Program-made: the position numbers and the translations under genes
Assembly (NCBI RefSeq): GCF_003992615.1
Contig: NZ_RZMY01000017.1
Coordinates: 596-64,595 of the forward strand
Reading direction: 5' to 3'
Length of the DNA: 64,000 bases
From: Flagellimonas beolgyonensis
Lineage (GTDB): Bacteria > Bacteroidota > Bacteroidia > Flavobacteriales > Flavobacteriaceae
Shown here: positions 16,311-25,552 of the stretch, piece by piece
Numbering within the stretch: the stretch's first letter is position 1
Layout: the number at the start of each line of letters is the position of its first letter
Notes under the pieces: generated by a model
Database searches by the model: none
The model's input: only the letters and a program-made list of their open reading frames with translations
Told to the model about the DNA's origin: nothing

Positions 16311-17402
16311 TCAATCGGAATGTGCTTGTGACAAAACCAATGCGGCAATGTCCCGCGTAATTTGGGTGGGTGAATTACAATCGCAATTGCTGAGCCCTAC
16401 AACATAAATATCGGCTTCAGGCAGGTACACCCCCATCGATTTGAAACCAAAAATAGAGCCTCCGTGTTCATAGCTCTTGGCACCGTCCAATTGTTTGATG
16501 TGCCATCCGTACCCATAATTGATGGGGTCACCATTGTTCAATGTGTAATTGGTAAACGCCAGTTGCGTGGTTTCTTTGCTGAGCAACACATTGTCCTTGA
16601 TGGCTTCTTGCCATTTAAACAAATCCTCTACGGTGGACATGAGCGAGCCAGAGGCATAGGGAATGGAAAAGCTGATGTGCCGCTTGTTCACATACCTGTC
16701 CTTATTGTGGTACCCTGAAGCCCTTTTGGGCACTACCGTGGTATGTGTGGCATACCTTGAAGATGACATGCCCAACTTTTTAAAAATCCGCTGTTCCACA
16801 AAATCAGCATAGCTCAATCCAGAAGCTTTTTCGATGATATGGCCCAAGATCACGTAGCCAGAATTGTTGTATTTGAAAGCTTCCCCAGGGGCAAAATCCA
16901 TAGGTTCGTTTTTGAAAAAATCAATCATTTCGAGAGGCTCCATATCCTGTTTGGCGATGGCATTCAATCCTTTAACGCTAGTGAAACTTTTAATACCCGA
17001 AGTATGGGTTAGCAAGTGATGGATCGTAATGGTGTGGCCTTGGGTTGGATAATCGGGTATGTATTTGGTAATATCATCTTCAAGTTTCAATTTTCCTTCT
17101 TCCATAAGCATGAGAATGGCCACTGCGGTAAACTGTTTGGTCATGGAACCGATCTCGAACACGTTATCCGTTTGCATGGGCACATCCAATTCCAGATTGG
17201 CCATGCCAAAAGCTTTTTCGTAAACAACCGACCCTCCCTTGGTAGCCATAAACACCGCTCCCGGGCCATTGGTTGAGAACTTGGCCTGCAAGATTTGGCC
17301 TATTTGATGTGCCAGGGTTTGGGATTGTACTTGAGAAATAACCCCGATAAAAATTAAAGTGATGGCAATGAACAGTTTTCTGCTCCAAGTTGTAAAATGC
17401 AT
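16311..17402 (-). CDS. Exported serine hydrolase of the beta-lactamase/penicillin-binding class C fold
   Basis: The 363-residue protein has a signal peptide (MHFTTWSRKLF ... SQVQSQ). It carries the class C type active-site motifs SMTK (S86, K89), YNN (Y178, N180) and HGGS near residue 310 in place of KTG. This pattern fits D-alanyl-D-alanine carboxypeptidase or esterase relatives rather than a true resistance enzyme. I chose the ATG at 17402 because GGAAGGAAG lies right before it and the signal peptide begins properly. An ATG 13 codons upstream is also in frame. Confidence 0.88.
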   Translation of the reverse strand: MHFTTWSRKLFIAITLIFIGVISQVQSQTLAHQIGQILQAKFSTNGPGAVFMATKGGSVVYEKAFGMANLELDVPMQTDNVFEIGSMTKQFTAVAILMLMEEGKLKLEDDITKYIPDYPTQGHTITIHHLLTHTSGIKSFTSVKGLNAIAKQDMEPLEMIDFFKNEPMDFAPGEAFKYNNSGYVILGHIIEKASGLSYADFVEQRIFKKLGMSSSRYATHTTVVPKRASGYHNKDRYVNKRHISFSIPYASGSLMSTVEDLFKWQEAIKDNVLLSKETTQLAFTNYTLNNGDPINYGYGWHIKQLDGAKSYEHGGSIFGFKSMGVYLPEADIYVVGLSNCDCNSPTQITRDIAALVLSQAHSD

Positions 17403-17485
17403 TCTTCCTTCCGTTTTTTGATTGGTAAGGTTGGACGACATTAACTTGATAAAGGTTACAGCACAGTGAAATATAAAGACTTGAA

Positions 17486-17668
17486 CTAATCGTTTTGTCT
17501 ACGCTTTTTCTGGTAGTAGTAAATTGCGTAGGCAATGCCGGCCAAAACCACAAACGGCAAATAACTGCCTATTACCACGCCAATTTCATACCAATCGTCT
17601 GGTGCTTCCGCCATCTTTTTTTCGATGTCGGATTCCTGTAATAACATCATGGAAAACAGAAAGGACAT
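17486..17668 (-). CDS. Small single-pass membrane protein
   Basis: I do not recognise this 60-residue protein. It has an acidic N-terminal half (DIEKKMAEAPDDWYE), one membrane segment around residues 29-50 (GVVIGSYLPFVVLAGIAYAI) and a basic tail (KKRRQND). The charge pattern predicts the C-terminus in the cytoplasm. It starts 6 bases after the stop of pepP, which supports it as a real gene in the same transcript. Confidence 0.65.
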   Translation of the reverse strand: MSFLFSMMLLQESDIEKKMAEAPDDWYEIGVVIGSYLPFVVLAGIAYAIYYYQKKRRQND

Positions 17669-17674
17669 ACCTAT

Positions 17675-18967
17675 TTATTTGTTCATCAACTCTTCGATCT
17701 CTTCCACGGTTATGGGAATGTTGCGCATCAAATTAAAGGGCTCTCCTTTCTCCTGGATCACCACATCGTCCTCAATTCGGATACCCAGGCCTTCTTTGGG
17801 AATATAGATCCCAGGTTCCACCGTGAAGACCATATTCGCCTTCATCGGGGTCTTCAATTCGCCATAATCGTGGGTGTCCAGACCAATATGATGGCTGGTA
17901 CCGTGCATGAAGTATTTTTTGTAGGCAGGCCAATCCGGGTTTTCGTTCTGCACGTCCGCTGTGTCCAACAATCCCAAACCAAGCAATTCGGAGGTCATGA
18001 TCTTACCGACTTCTTTGTGGTATTCGGCCCAAAGGGTGCCAGGCACCAACATTTTGGTGGCTTCGTCCTTCACTCTTAAAACTGCATTGTATACCTGTTT
18101 TTGCCTATCGGTAAACCTTCCGTTGGCAGGAATGGTCCGGGTCATGTCGCTGGAATAGTTGGCGTATTCGGCAGCTAGGTCCATCAAGATCATGTCGCCA
18201 TCTTTCACCTGTTGGTTGTTCACCACATAATGGAGCACATTGGCGTTGGCGCCCGAGGCAATAATCGGGGTATAGGCAAATCCTTTGGAGCGGTTACGGA
18301 CAAATTCATGAAGGTATTCGGCCTCGATCTCGTATTCCCAAACCCCTGGTTTTACAAATTCCAAGATGCGACGGAACCCCTTTTCGGTGATATCGCAGGC
18401 CGTTTGCATCAGAGCTATTTCCTCCGGCTCTTTTACCCCTCGTATTTTTTGGAGTATGGGATTGCTCTTGGCCCATTGGTGGGCTGGATATTCTTTTTTG
18501 CATTTTTCAATAAAACGATCTTCCCGGGTCTGGGTTTCCACCGCTTGTCGGTAATGCTCGTTAGTGTTGAAGTAGATGGTGTCCGCCTCGGTCATCAGGT
18601 CAAAAAACACCTTGTCAAAATCGGTGAGCCAATAAATGGTCTCTATGCCCGAAACTGCGGTGGCCTGTTCCTTGGTGAGTTTTTCCCCTTCCCAAACGGC
18701 AATATGGTCGTTGGTTTCCCGAACAAAGAGCACTTCCCTGTGCTTTTTGTCCATCGAATCCGGAAACAACAATAAAATGGTTTCCTCCTGATCGGCGCCG
18801 CTCAAATAGAAAATGTCCCTTGCCTGTTCAAAGGGCATGGTACTGTCCGCGCTAATGGGATAAATATCATTGGAATTGAAGATCGCAATGCTTTTTGGCT
18901 TCATTTCGGCCATGAACTTTTTGCGGTTCTTAACAAACAAATTGCTGTCTATGGGGAAGTATTTCAT
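17675..18967 (-). CDS. pepP: Xaa-Pro aminopeptidase (aminopeptidase P, M24B family)
   Basis: The 430-residue enzyme removes N-terminal residues that precede proline. The pita-bread M24 domain shows the dinuclear metal ligands in MDLAAEYANYSSDMTRTIP (two aspartates), HGTSHHIGLDTHD, VEPGIYIP and RIEDDVV. The N-terminal domain is the usual creatinase-like part. I start at the ATG at 18967 (MKYFPIDSNLF). A textbook promoter lies 20-51 bases upstream, which rules out the longer in-frame start. Confidence 0.95.
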   Translation of the reverse strand: MKYFPIDSNLFVKNRKKFMAEMKPKSIAIFNSNDIYPISADSTMPFEQARDIFYLSGADQEETILLLFPDSMDKKHREVLFVRETNDHIAVWEGEKLTKEQATAVSGIETIYWLTDFDKVFFDLMTEADTIYFNTNEHYRQAVETQTREDRFIEKCKKEYPAHQWAKSNPILQKIRGVKEPEEIALMQTACDITEKGFRRILEFVKPGVWEYEIEAEYLHEFVRNRSKGFAYTPIIASGANANVLHYVVNNQQVKDGDMILMDLAAEYANYSSDMTRTIPANGRFTDRQKQVYNAVLRVKDEATKMLVPGTLWAEYHKEVGKIMTSELLGLGLLDTADVQNENPDWPAYKKYFMHGTSHHIGLDTHDYGELKTPMKANMVFTVEPGIYIPKEGLGIRIEDDVVIQEKGEPFNLMRNIPITVEEIEELMNK

Positions 18968-18986
18968 ACAAAAGTTTTGATTTCTC

Positions 18987-19018
18987 CAAATGTAGTTAAT
19001 TGCCATACCGATCACAAA
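18987..19018 (-). promoter_or_regulatory. pepP promoter, TTTG-N20-TACATTTG
   Basis: On the minus strand the -33 box TTTG (19015-19018) and the -7 box TACATTTG (18987-18994) are both exact Bacteroidota consensus matches, 20 bases apart. The pepP ATG follows 19 bases after the -7 box. Confidence 0.8.
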
Positions 19019-19046
19019 TGATTACCTTCCCTAATAAAACGGTACC

Positions 19047-19436
19047 ATGCAACTGACCCTGAGTATTCCTGCCTTGCTTTTTCCGGCCATTTCCTTGACC
19101 ATGTTGGCCTATAATGCACGTTATTTGGCCATTGCGGCCCTGATCAGGCAATTGCACAAACAGTTTGAAGAAACTTCGGCACAACCCTTACGGCAACAGA
19201 TCCATTATTTGCGAAACCGATTGGGCATTATCAAAAACATGCAAGCCTCGGCCATTGTCAGTTTTTTACTGGCAGCCGTTACCATGTTCTTGATCTATGT
19301 GGAAATGTCGGGTTGGGCCAATCTCTGTTTTGGCATCAGCTTGGTGTTGTTGATGGTTTCCCTCATTCTTTCCTTTTTGGAGGTACAACTCTCTACCAAG
19401 GCACTGGGAATACAACTGAAAAATATGGAAAAATAG
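19047..19436 (+). CDS. DUF2721 membrane protein
   Basis: The 129-residue protein fits the DUF2721 family of unknown function. It has three membrane segments (about residues 3-25, 71-89 and 92-115) around a basic cytoplasmic loop (ALIRQLHKQFEETSAQPLRQQIHYLRNRLGI). It is divergent from pepP with about 80 bases between start codons. No partner gene is apparent. Confidence 0.88.
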   Translation: MQLTLSIPALLFPAISLTMLAYNARYLAIAALIRQLHKQFEETSAQPLRQQIHYLRNRLGIIKNMQASAIVSFLLAAVTMFLIYVEMSGWANLCFGISLVLLMVSLILSFLEVQLSTKALGIQLKNMEK

Positions 19437-19616
19437 TCCTCCCAATCCATTATAACGGATTAAAAATCAGGGTTTATTTTGATTGTTGTAGGAATAGTAA
19501 TCACAATCCTGGATGCGCAAAAATCTTGGCCCTCAGCGTATCAATTGAAAACCCTTTTTTACCAATTTCATGGTGGCATCCATAAAAGAGCCTAGAATCC
19601 AACCTTTGTTGAAAAC

Positions 19617-19624
19617 TACATTTG
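19617..19624 (+). promoter_or_regulatory. Promoter box TACATTTG before the SpoIIAA-like gene
   Basis: TACATTTG matches TAnnTTTG exactly and lies 22 bases before the ATG at 19647. The -33 position has no clear TTTG. It supports the following short gene as a separate transcription unit. Confidence 0.5.
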
Positions 19625-19646
19625 TTCCAAATGAAAATGGAACACT

Positions 19647-20087
19647 ATGCAAAGGGTACGGGATTTGGATTTTTTTAGAAATATCAAGGAAATTAGGGAA
19701 TATGAGTTCGGTACTTTTTATTTTTTTGATGGTTTGGTCATCTCCGAAATGAACGAGGGGGCCACTTTTGATTGGACTGCCGCAGAAAGGGTAATCGCAT
19801 GCGTTTATGAAGTGCTTGGGAAAGGAAAGCCCGTTGCCTACATCAGTAATCGCATCAACGATTATTCGGTTGTCCCCACGGATTGGCTCAAATTTTATAA
19901 AAACAGGCACAAATTAAAGTACTATTCCGTTGTCGCTTATAATAAAAGCGGTTTGACCAGTTTGGTCTTGGAAAAAATGTTTTTCCGAAATAAGATCAGA
20001 CAATTTCCAGATTTACAAAGTGCCATAAATTGGAGTTTGGCACAGGTTGGCAATGGTATGGCACCCATTTCCAAACAACCTCTCTAG
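19647..20087 (+). CDS. Hypothetical SpoIIAA/STAS-like cytoplasmic protein
   Basis: The 146-residue protein has alternating strands and helices and no signal peptide. The layout (FGTFYFFDGLVISEM ... GKPVAYISNRINDYSVVPTDW ... YYSVVAYNKSGLTSLVLEKMFF ... FPDLQSAINW) recalls STAS or SpoIIAA-like domains in Bacteroidota, but I cannot assign it firmly. The final SLAQ-x-G-N-G segment may be disordered. It stands alone and converges with the rimK-like gene. Confidence 0.65.
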   Translation: MQRVRDLDFFRNIKEIREYEFGTFYFFDGLVISEMNEGATFDWTAAERVIACVYEVLGKGKPVAYISNRINDYSVVPTDWLKFYKNRHKLKYYSVVAYNKSGLTSLVLEKMFFRNKIRQFPDLQSAINWSLAQVGNGMAPISKQPL

Positions 20088-20121
20088 AATTCGTTCCTGA
20101 ACGGTATGCCAACAAATATCT

Positions 20122-21006
20122 TTATTTTCGAAACGCATTCCGCTCCACATACTGCACCATATGTTTGGCCACATTGATGCCGGTTGCGGTTTCAATCCCC
20201 TTTAAGCCGGGTGAGGCGTTCACTTCTATGAGCAAAGGCCCATTATTGGAACGGATCATATCCACCCCTGCAATGCCAAGTCCAAGGTGTTTTGTCGCAT
20301 TCAGAGCAATGAACTTTTCTTTGGGCGTTAATTGAACCGGTTCAATATTGCCCCCTCTGTGCACATTTGATCTGAAGTCGTCCAACCCACTGGTCCGTTT
20401 CATGCTGGCCACAATTTTGTTCCCAACCACTATCACCCGGAGGTCTTCTCCATTGGCTTCCGCTATATACTGTTGGAGCAAAATGCTGGTATTCATATTG
20501 TAAAGTGTATCAATAATAGATTTGGCCGACTTTTTACTCTCTGCCAACATTACTCCTTTACCTTGCGTGCCTTCCTGAAGCTTGATGATCACCGGTGGAC
20601 CGCCCAATAACTCGATTTGCTCTTCTACATTGTCCGGGTTGATGGAAAAAACGGTTTCCGGCACTGGGATTCCCTTTTTGGCCATGATCTGAAGCGTGGT
20701 CACCTTGTTCCTAGCTTGTAAAATACCCGAAGACCTGGCCGTACTGAACACATGGTTCAATTCAAATTGTTTTACGATGGCTGCCCCATGGCGGGTAACC
20801 GTGGTGCCTATTCTTGGAATGATTGCGTCGAAATCTTCTGTAATATTATCCGCTCCAAAATAAATCTGTGGTTTTTCAGCGCCCAGCTTCACCGAGCATT
20901 TGGTATGGTCGATCAGATCCACATAATGTCCGGCCAACGCTACTTCATCGGCAATTCTTTTTGTGGAATAAACATTGGCTCCTGTTGAGAGGATCGCGAT
21001 ATCCAT
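20122..21006 (-). CDS. RimK-type ATP-grasp ligase (alpha-L-glutamate ligase-like)
   Basis: The 294-residue protein is an ATP-grasp ligase of the RimK family, which joins glutamate or another amino acid to a protein or small-molecule carboxylate. The ATP-binding elements are PPVIIKLQEGTQGKG (residues 137-151) and the Mg-binding LLIEVNASPGLKGIE (258-272; E261 and N263). I start at the ATG at 21006 (MDIAILSTGANVY), because the 29 upstream codons are not conserved in style. It follows the histidine kinase gene by 70 bases on the same strand, so it may share regulation with it. The acceptor substrate is unknown; ribosomal protein S6 is only one option. Confidence 0.88.
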   Translation of the reverse strand: MDIAILSTGANVYSTKRIADEVALAGHYVDLIDHTKCSVKLGAEKPQIYFGADNITEDFDAIIPRIGTTVTRHGAAIVKQFELNHVFSTARSSGILQARNKVTTLQIMAKKGIPVPETVFSINPDNVEEQIELLGGPPVIIKLQEGTQGKGVMLAESKKSAKSIIDTLYNMNTSILLQQYIAEANGEDLRVIVVGNKIVASMKRTSGLDDFRSNVHRGGNIEPVQLTPKEKFIALNATKHLGLGIAGVDMIRSNNGPLLIEVNASPGLKGIETATGINVAKHMVQYVERNAFRK

Positions 21007-21076
21007 TTTTGGGCATAATTTCCCTTTCAAATTCGTATAAATCTTTGGATTATAGGACTTTTTCAGGAATTTTATT

Positions 21077-22627
21077 TTAGGCCGAATGGCCATCCATGAT
21101 CAGAATGGGCATGGTCAACACCACCTTTGTGCCCAAGGCCGCACCGGTTTTGTCATCCATAAGATCAACCACATCGAACTTAAAATCACCAGAATATTTT
21201 TTGGTGAAAAATTCCAACCTATCCTGAATAATGGACAATCCCAGCGATTTGCTCTTAAAGGGGTTTTCATGGTTTCGCAGTTGAGAGGCTTTGCGCCCTA
21301 CACCATTGTCTTCAATACAAATTTGCAGGTATGCTGCCGATCCTTCAAGGGAATTAACCGTTATCTGCAATCTTTTTTGTCCTTTTTTGGTGGTGAGTCC
21401 ATGCCAAATTGAATTTTCAACAAAAGGCTGTAGCAATAAAGATGGAATCAAAATATGATCTATTGAAAGGTCCTTTTCTATTTGGGTCTCATAAACAATG
21501 TTGTTCTTAAATCGGTCACTTTCAATTTCCACATACATTTGAATGATGTTCATTTCTTCTTCCAAGGTAACCAGATCACGGCGGGAACTTTCCAAAATGC
21601 CGCGGATCAGTTTGGAAAACCTCCCCAAATAATAAATGGCCTTTTCCTGATTGTTCTCTATCAAATAGGATTTTATGGAATTCAGCGCATTAAAAATAAA
21701 GTGGGGGTTCATTTGGCTCCGGAGTGCGTCCAACCGAAGCTGGGCAAACTTGTTCTCCATTTTCATGGTCAGTTTTTCCGTGCGTTCCTTTTGCGCTTCC
21801 GAGCTCAGCCCTTCGATCTCGGCCTTGGTCTGCAACAACTCGTCAGACAAGGTCCGGTTGATGCTTTCCTTGATCACTTGGTTCTCTTCCAGTTGATCGA
21901 TGTATTTTTTTTGCACATCCGCTTTTTCCTTGTATACCATTTTCTGTTCCAGGCCAATGGCCAATGCAAACAGCAGGCTCTCCACAAGTACGCCCAGGTA
22001 AAAAATGTAAAGGGTCTCCGAGTTGGCCCTGGTCTTTTCAAAAGAGAACAGGGTGATGATCAAATAAGAAACAAAAAGGGCCGACATACCGGACAAAATG
22101 TACCACTTGATCATTCGTTTTTGCAGCAGTACCAAGTAAAAACCCCAAACAAAAACAACCAGGCTCATGGGCAAGAAGAAGAACCCGTGAAAATAATCGA
22201 TCAAATACGATCTGGGATTGTTCAATTGCACGGCCCATAGGAGTAAATATATGGAGCCCACCCCAAAATAGGCCCTGTATGTCCACTTTACAAACCTGGG
22301 GTGGCTTTCCTTAAGCTTCATGATGTCGAGAATAAAAAAACTGAACAGCATGGAGGCCAACAATTGGGTGGGATAGTGTACCCATCCCACAAAAACCCTT
22401 CCGGCATGGGTATGAAAAAAATCAGAAAAAAAGACCCCATCGATATACTTGAGCAGGGTAATGCCGTTCATGAGGGCATAGAGGCTGTAAAAAAGATAAA
22501 ATCGTTTTTTGTGCTGAAAGAACTGGATCAGAAAGAAAACAAAAAGGTAGAAAAGCACGGACACCACAAAAAAACCAAATCCATTTTGGTTGCTTTCTTT
22601 GAGGAAATCGATCAACGTGTCTCCCAT
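21077..22627 (-). CDS. Sensor histidine kinase, LytS/YehU type with seven-helix sensor
   Basis: The 516-residue protein has seven membrane segments in residues 18-225, in the 7TM-DISM style. A coiled coil (about 228-300) and a HisKA_7TM/His_kinase domain follow. The phospho-accepting histidine is H309 in MNPHFIFNALNSIKSYL. The ATP-binding part shows LQPFVENSIWHGL and the G-box EDNGVG, so the kinase looks intact. The cognate LytTR regulator lies 3 bases upstream. The input signal is not evident. Confidence 0.92.
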   Translation of the reverse strand: MGDTLIDFLKESNQNGFGFFVVSVLFYLFVFFLIQFFQHKKRFYLFYSLYALMNGITLLKYIDGVFFSDFFHTHAGRVFVGWVHYPTQLLASMLFSFFILDIMKLKESHPRFVKWTYRAYFGVGSIYLLLWAVQLNNPRSYLIDYFHGFFFLPMSLVVFVWGFYLVLLQKRMIKWYILSGMSALFVSYLIITLFSFEKTRANSETLYIFYLGVLVESLLFALAIGLEQKMVYKEKADVQKKYIDQLEENQVIKESINRTLSDELLQTKAEIEGLSSEAQKERTEKLTMKMENKFAQLRLDALRSQMNPHFIFNALNSIKSYLIENNQEKAIYYLGRFSKLIRGILESSRRDLVTLEEEMNIIQMYVEIESDRFKNNIVYETQIEKDLSIDHILIPSLLLQPFVENSIWHGLTTKKGQKRLQITVNSLEGSAAYLQICIEDNGVGRKASQLRNHENPFKSKSLGLSIIQDRLEFFTKKYSGDFKFDVVDLMDDKTGAALGTKVVLTMPILIMDGHSA

Positions 22628-22630
22628 TTG

Positions 22631-23368
22631 CTATTGGCCCATACGATTTAAAAATGCATCCTTTTTGGTTCGGGAAATCGGTATCTTTTTATTGTTGGAC
22701 AAAACCAGATATCCTTCCGACCGAAGGTACTCGTTTACCTTGAGCAAGTGTACAATGTAGGAGTTGTGTATCCTAAAAAAGACCCTGTTGGGCAACATGT
22801 CCTCCAGCTCTTTCAACTTTTTGGAAACCAACAATTGTTCCCCCGACTGCAAAAAGACCTTGGAATAGTTGCCGTCCGACTCACAATACACAATTTCATC
22901 AACACGCAGGAAGAGAATTTTGCCACTTACCGGAATCTGAACCACTTGTGGCGCACTTGCCTTGGAAAGCGCCTCAAACGTCTGTTCAAACTGTAGTTGG
23001 AAGTTTTGTGAACCGTTCAACTTTTTCAATTTTTGAACGACCCCGGCAATATCGTCCTGATCCACCGGTTTCAATAAATAATCCACTGCACTTTCCTTAA
23101 TGGCCTGTATGGCATATTGGTTGTAGGCCGTGGTGATCACTATGGCAAAATTGCGATATTCCAGCTTGTCCAGAAGTGAAAAACCACTCATTTCGGGCAT
23201 CTCAATATCCAAAAAAACACAATCCGGTTTAAGGTAATTGATTCCCGAAATGGCTTCTTTGGGAGAGGTAAATGTCTCAATCAAAGAAATGAAATCCGGG
23301 TATTTTCGCAATTCCCACGATAAACTGTTTATGGCCGCAACCTCATCGTCCACAATAATTGCCCTCAT
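22631..23368 (-). CDS. LytTR-family response regulator
   Basis: The 245-residue protein has an N-terminal receiver domain with the phospho-acceptor D54 (VFLDIEMPEMSG), acidic pocket D7-D8 and K102 region YLLKPVDQDD. A C-terminal LytTR DNA-binding domain follows (about residues 142-243: ILFLRVDEIVYCESDGNYSKV ... FFRIHNSYIVHL). It should regulate transcription when phosphorylated by the kinase encoded 3 bases downstream. Likely targets include the divergent exported-protein genes starting at 23625, which is inference from position. Confidence 0.93.
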   Translation of the reverse strand: MRAIIVDDEVAAINSLSWELRKYPDFISLIETFTSPKEAISGINYLKPDCVFLDIEMPEMSGFSLLDKLEYRNFAIVITTAYNQYAIQAIKESAVDYLLKPVDQDDIAGVVQKLKKLNGSQNFQLQFEQTFEALSKASAPQVVQIPVSGKILFLRVDEIVYCESDGNYSKVFLQSGEQLLVSKKLKELEDMLPNRVFFRIHNSYIVHLLKVNEYLRSEGYLVLSNNKKIPISRTKKDAFLNRMGQ

Positions 23369-23624
23369 AATCTAGTGCTTCTTTTTCTCCAAATTAAAGA
23401 TTGAACCCCGTTCACTTTCCTTCATCGTGATGTATGGTACCAATTGGTGTATGTACGGCATTTATTGCGTATGGATGGCTTTTCACACATTGGACATCTC
23501 CGTTCATCGATCCGCACATTATTATTGGTTTCTGACGAAACTGATTCTACTACCAATCACAATTGCAAATTACCGCAGTATCCATCCTCCTAATTTGGCC
23601 CATTGAAACCCAAAAAACAAAAAA
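23369..23624. other. Divergent intergenic region between regulator and exported-protein genes
   Basis: This 256-base region must hold the start signals for the LytTR regulator and for the collagen-like lipoprotein genes. Both strands have near-consensus boxes one base short of TAnnTTTG: TAATTTG on the minus strand about 23388-23394 and TAATTTG on the plus strand about 23591-23597. No clear dyad for LytTR binding stood out. Confidence 0.4.
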
Positions 23625-24233
23625 ATGAAAACAAACGTATTATCATTTAAAGTATTCTTGCCAATGGTTTTGTCTATGGCCTTGGCTATTTCCTGTTCAC
23701 CGGACGATGGAGCCGATGGTGCTGTTGGACCACAAGGACCACAAGGACCACAAGGGGAACAAGGTGTTGCCGGACCACAAGGGGAACAGGGTGAGCAAGG
23801 CGAACCCGGAACGGCCAACGTGATTTACTCGGATTGGGTGAATACCGAATTTGGCAACAACATTATTGCTACCTCCGAATCCTTTTCCATAGCTGCGCCT
23901 GAAATCGATCCCGATATGTTGAATTTTGGCACCATCTTGGTCTATGCGCGACGAATAGATGCGGAAATCGGCAATATTGTTTACCAACTGCCGATCGTAT
24001 TTGGAGCAGCCAGGCAACAATCCTATTATTTCAGGGCCCAAAGTGAAGAGATTATCATTTCCGTTGTGGGCAATGAACAAGGTGAAAGCGTGGGCGACGG
24101 TGCATTTTTACAGCAATATCGCTATGTATTGATCCCAGGAGGTGTTTCCACTTCAGGAAAGTCGGGCCAAGAATTGGACTTTTCAAAAATGACCTATGAA
24201 GAGGTCATCAACCACTTCAATATTCCCGAATAG
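23625..24233 (+). CDS. Collagen-like surface lipoprotein
   Basis: The 202-residue protein has a lipoprotein signal ending at C24 ([10 protein letters not shown]). Directly after come 11 uninterrupted Gly-X-Y triplets (residues 29-62, rich in GPQ and GEQ). A globular beta-rich domain follows ([11 protein letters not shown] ...), then the tail [18 protein letters not shown]. Gly-X-Y runs form collagen triple helices, so a trimeric stalk anchored in the outer membrane is likely. It has a close paralog immediately downstream that shares both the stalk and the C-terminal tail. Confidence 0.85.
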   Translation: MKTNVLSFKVFLPMVLSMALAISCSPDDGADGAVGPQGPQGPQGEQGVAGPQGEQGEQGEPGTANVIYSDWVNTEFGNNIIATSESFSIAAPEIDPDMLNFGTILVYARRIDAEIGNIVYQLPIVFGAARQQSYYFRAQSEEIIISVVGNEQGESVGDGAFLQQYRYVLIPGGVSTSGKSGQELDFSKMTYEEVINHFNIPE

Positions 24234-24287
24234 GTCAACCCTTACCACCAAAGTTCCCCCTACTATCAATAATAAAAAAGAAAGGAG

Positions 24288-24878
24288 ATGAAAAAACCAA
24301 TTTTTGTAATCACCTTGCTGGCAACCCTAATCCTATCCTGCTCACCAGATGATGGAGCGGATGGAGCGATCGGACCGCAAGGCGAACAAGGGCCTGCAGG
24401 CCCACAAGGTATACAAGGGGAACAGGGACCTACGGGCCCACAGGGAGAACCCGGGGAAACCGGCACGGCAAATGTCATCTATTCCGATTGGATCCCATCC
24501 GGATTCGATTCACCCATTGCAGCTGTCAATGCCTCTTTTGCCATTGAAAATGTAGAAGCATTGACCGATGAAGTAAAAGCAACTGGTTACATTGCTGTAT
24601 ATGGCCGGTATACCCAGGCATACACCATTATTCAACCATTGCCAAAATCGTTGTTTGGCCTCCGTATGCAGCATTACGATTTCCAGATCAATGATCTGAA
24701 CCAGAACATTTACATCTGGATCAGTTCCATTGATGGCTCCGATATAGAAATTCCCATTTATGATGATTACAGATATATCATCATTCCCGGAGGGAATCCT
24801 GCCGCTGGAAAAAGCGCGTTGGATTATTCCAAAATGAGCTATAAGGAGCTAATTGCTCATTTCAAAATTCCCGAATAA
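24288..24878 (+). CDS. Collagen-like surface lipoprotein, paralog
   Basis: This 196-residue protein repeats the architecture of the gene before it. It has a lipobox cysteine C18 ([10 protein letters not shown]), 12 Gly-X-Y triplets (residues 23-59), the same junction TANVIYSDW, a divergent globular domain and the tail [18 protein letters not shown]. The shared ends and diverged middle suggest a tandem duplication under different selection. The two could form mixed trimers. A purine-rich AAAGGAG directly precedes the ATG. Confidence 0.85.
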   Translation: MKKPIFVITLLATLILSCSPDDGADGAIGPQGEQGPAGPQGIQGEQGPTGPQGEPGETGTANVIYSDWIPSGFDSPIAAVNASFAIENVEALTDEVKATGYIAVYGRYTQAYTIIQPLPKSLFGLRMQHYDFQINDLNQNIYIWISSIDGSDIEIPIYDDYRYIIIPGGNPAAGKSALDYSKMSYKELIAHFKIPE

Positions 24879-24895
24879 CATACAATCCTCATTTT

Positions 24896-25513
24896 ATGAA
24901 AAAGTTGCTTATTATTTTTATCGCATTGCAGCCTCTTTTGGGTACAGGTCAGGAGAAGAATACCATCATCACCGTAAGTGCCAAAGCCATTTACGTTGAT
25001 CCCGCACCTACGTTTAAAGCCACCGTATCGCTAAGCCCGGCCTTCTCGAGCTATGCTTCGGACGGCATGGACCTTGAAGCTTTAAAATCCCATTTTAAAA
25101 AGGCTTTGGAATCGAAGGGAATTGCCTGGGAAGACATAAAGGAAACCCCCTTTGAATTTGGCTTTGAAACCATGGGCTATGACAAAGAAGGTGCCGTGTA
25201 CGAATACACCACGACATCCATCGAAAAAATGCGGGGCTTTTTGGAAATAAAATCCTTGGGGCTCCAACGCTTGAATGCCATTGCCCTATTGGGCATCAAC
25301 CAGCGTGAATACCAAACCCTTTACACCAATGCCCTGAAAGATGCCCACTCCAGGGCAACAGCCATTGCAGCTGCAATGGGAAAAAATATTGGAAAGATCG
25401 TGAAGGTGGAAGACAACAATTATATAGGCAAAAACTTAGAAGTCTCCATCTATTACGACCGACCTGTTGGGGAACATATCTTTAGCTTCAATGTTGCTTA
25501 TGAGACCCAATAA
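24896..25513 (+). CDS. Exported SIMPL/DUF541-domain protein
   Basis: The 205-residue protein has a signal peptide (cleavage near TGQ-EKN). One DUF541 (SIMPL) domain shows the typical start NTIITVSAKAIYVDPAPTFKATVSL and the later ALKDAHSRATAIAAAMGKNIGKIVKVED. SIMPL proteins are periplasmic or envelope proteins of poorly known function. It follows the second collagen-like gene after 17 bases and is likely in the same transcript. Confidence 0.82.
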   Translation: MKKLLIIFIALQPLLGTGQEKNTIITVSAKAIYVDPAPTFKATVSLSPAFSSYASDGMDLEALKSHFKKALESKGIAWEDIKETPFEFGFETMGYDKEGAVYEYTTTSIEKMRGFLEIKSLGLQRLNAIALLGINQREYQTLYTNALKDAHSRATAIAAAMGKNIGKIVKVEDNNYIGKNLEVSIYYDRPVGEHIFSFNVAYETQ

Positions 25514-25552
25514 CGAAAGCGCAAACCAGATGATTTCTTTAATTGATTTGCC

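Noticed and set aside
16311-17402. Beta-lactamase antibiotic-resistance gene
   Set aside because: The third motif is HGG rather than KTG and the protein fits the broad serine hydrolase/esterase family, so resistance is not supported.
19533-19910. Open frame of 125 codons on the minus strand overlapping the SpoIIAA-like gene
   Set aside because: The plus-strand gene has an exact promoter box and better protein-like composition; the minus frame has neither.
21482-22240. Open frame of 252 codons on the plus strand opposite the histidine kinase
   Set aside because: It is a shadow of the intact kinase frame, with biased residues and no start signals.
23697-24080. Reverse-strand Pro/Cys/Gly-rich frames opposite the collagen-like genes
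   Set aside because: The repeats are the complement of Gly-X-Y codons; the plus-strand frames have lipoprotein signals and conserved tails.
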